DNA from: a virus
DNA: 38,127 nucleotides
Strand: one strand, 5' to 3'
Virus record (IMG/VR): IMGVR_UViG_3300031692_000011
Coordinates: 1 to 38,127 of that record
Shown: piece by piece, positions 37,309 through 38,127 of the stretch
Position numbering within the stretch: the stretch's first letter is position 1
Layout of the letters: every line of letters begins with the position of its first letter
Program-made: the position numbers and the translations under genes
The notes under the pieces: model-generated
What the model was told of the DNA's origin: nothing
What the model saw: the letters and a program-made list of their open reading frames with translations, nothing else
Databases searched by the model: none

Positions 37309-38127
37309 TTAATTTTTTAAAATTGAAAATAGACTATAGGAAGAATTGTTTTTTCTATATTTCTCTATCTCTTCTTCTTTGATTTTTTTATCATGCAACA
37401 ATTTTTTATAATCAATTACTCCTGCTCTTTCTACAACTATATGTTTTACATCAGCAATTGTAAAAATACAACTCTTCCCATCGACTAAACGTTTTAGCTC
37501 TACTTCTAATGCTTTTTTTTCAAGCGCCGCTGCTTTTTCCATTGTATAACATTCACGCCAACGTTTTGCTACTTCATTAATTTCAAAGGAACTTTCCTTC
37601 TCAACATCATCGTCAGGCGGAATTTTTGGTTTTAAATGATTATAATAAAACAATGGTTCTTCTTTAAGAATTTTTTCTATTTTTTTCTCGTCTCTATGAA
37701 CATAATGTTCTACATTCAAAAAATCATTATAATAATAAAATAAAATCATGGATTCCCAACCCATAATAAGCATTTGTTTTTGACATTGCCAGATATGGTC
37801 TTCCGTTAAGATGCCTTTAATAGCTTTTTCCATGTTTTCTTCACCAGGACATTTAATTTCATATCCTTTTTTATTATTAGAGGCGACTGCATCCATAGAC
37901 GCTCCCATAAATGGATAATCGATGCTTTCTACACATCTAGGTTTAAATTCCATATGATACTTGTTGCTTAAAAACTCTCGTGCTTTTGGTTCTAGCTCTG
38001 TTCCCCGTCTCATTGCCGGAGACACATAAATTTCTTTTCCTAGAACCTTCTCATCATAAACGCTTTTAGCCGTTCCATATTTTGAGAAACCCAATATTTT
38101 AGCTGTATCTGTAGCTGTTATTAAGCC
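37309..38127 (-). CDS. YqaJ-family exonuclease, main part (starts at 187)
   Basis: This is the larger part of the 292-residue exonuclease; the true ATG is at 187 in the repeated left end. Catalytic signs of the lambda-exonuclease/YqaJ fold (numbered from that ATG): RGTELEP (61-67), GASMDA with Asp99, and EIKCPG with Glu110 and Lys112, then HIWQCQKQML (the Q-x3-Q helix). The C-terminal third is a charged helical extension (ALEKKALEVELKRLVDGK). Role: processive resection of double-stranded ends to leave 3' strands for Bet, encoded just upstream. Confidence 0.92.
   Translation of the reverse strand, partial: GLITATDTAKILGFSKYGTAKSVYDEKVLGKEIYVSPAMRRGTELEPKAREFLSNKYHMEFKPRCVESIDYPFMGASMDAVASNNKKGYEIKCPGEENMEKAIKGILTEDHIWQCQKQMLIMGWESMILFYYYNDFLNVEHYVHRDEKKIEKILKEEPLFYYNHLKPKIPPDDDVEKESSFEINEVAKRWRECYTMEKAAALEKKALEVELKRLVDGKSCIFTIADVKHIVVERAGVIDYKKLLHDKKIKEEEIEKYRKNNSSYSLFSILKN
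38001..38127. repeat. Terminal direct repeat, right copy
   Basis: Identical to 1-127. Joining the two ends closes a 38,000-bp circle and restores the exonuclease frame. Confidence 0.95.

Overview
The window is a complete, circularly assembled genome of a short-tailed (podovirus-like) DNA phage or prophage-like element. The first 127 bases (1-127) are repeated exactly as the last 127 (38001-38127), so the closed unit is 38,000 bp and one gene, a YqaJ-type exonuclease, runs across the junction. The DNA is AT-rich, most genes have strong AGGAG-type ribosome binding sites and sigma70-like promoters, and a lipoprotein signal is present. Together these fit an AT-rich, probably Gram-negative bacterial host. 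The host cannot be named from the sequence. I see no integrase, DNA polymerase, RNA polymerase, tRNA or recognisable endolysin.

Layout on the circle. (1) Leftward recombination operon: a small ORF (1060-908), a Bet-type annealing protein (911-168), the YqaJ exonuclease (187 through the junction to 37309) and a small acidic/basic-tailed protein (37296-37030), closed by a bidirectional terminator near 36930. (2) Divergent from it, a rightward early operon from 1172: Cro-like regulator, RusA-like resolvase and two unknowns. It is interrupted by a leftward pair (3095-2493: acidic protein and membrane protein), then continues with a terminase-small-subunit-like gene, a replication initiator with a probable origin inside its reading frame, DnaB helicase, a stand-alone DnaB-N-like protein and a SpoVG-like protein. 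(3) 7400-11250: a tightly packed array of small accessory genes joined by a recurring junction in which Shine-Dalgarno, TAG stop and ATG start are fused (GAGGACTAGATGA). It includes DUF551 paralogues, a zinc-finger protein, an ART-like fusion protein, an Hc1-like protein and a YkgJ-type cysteine-cluster protein. (4) 11301-11919: a promoter with a palindromic spacer, a small lipoprotein and a coiled-coil protein. (5) Leftward host-recognition operon (19556-11922): two paralogous beta-helix spike proteins, a lectin-like protein, smaller fibre-associated proteins and several tiny basic proteins. (6) Rightward virion operon (19707-36906): large terminase, P22-like portal, scaffold, N4-gp56-type major capsid protein, an inserted HNH homing endonuclease, head-tail and tail-hub proteins, three probable internal/ejection proteins, a 428-bp hairpin-rich non-coding region and a large repeat-containing fibre.

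How the parts fit: the Cro-like protein probably acts at periodic hexamer sites (GCAACA/GTAACA every 12 bp) found over its own promoter and again in the 3.2-kb divergent region, linking the recombination operon, early operon and leftward membrane-protein pair in one circuit. Replication looks lambda-like in logic (initiator with internal iterons, then helicase). Recombination uses an exonuclease plus annealase. The most notable signals are the in-gene origin, the RNA hairpin and internal promoter controlling the homing endonuclease, the fused-junction small-gene array, and the shared operator.
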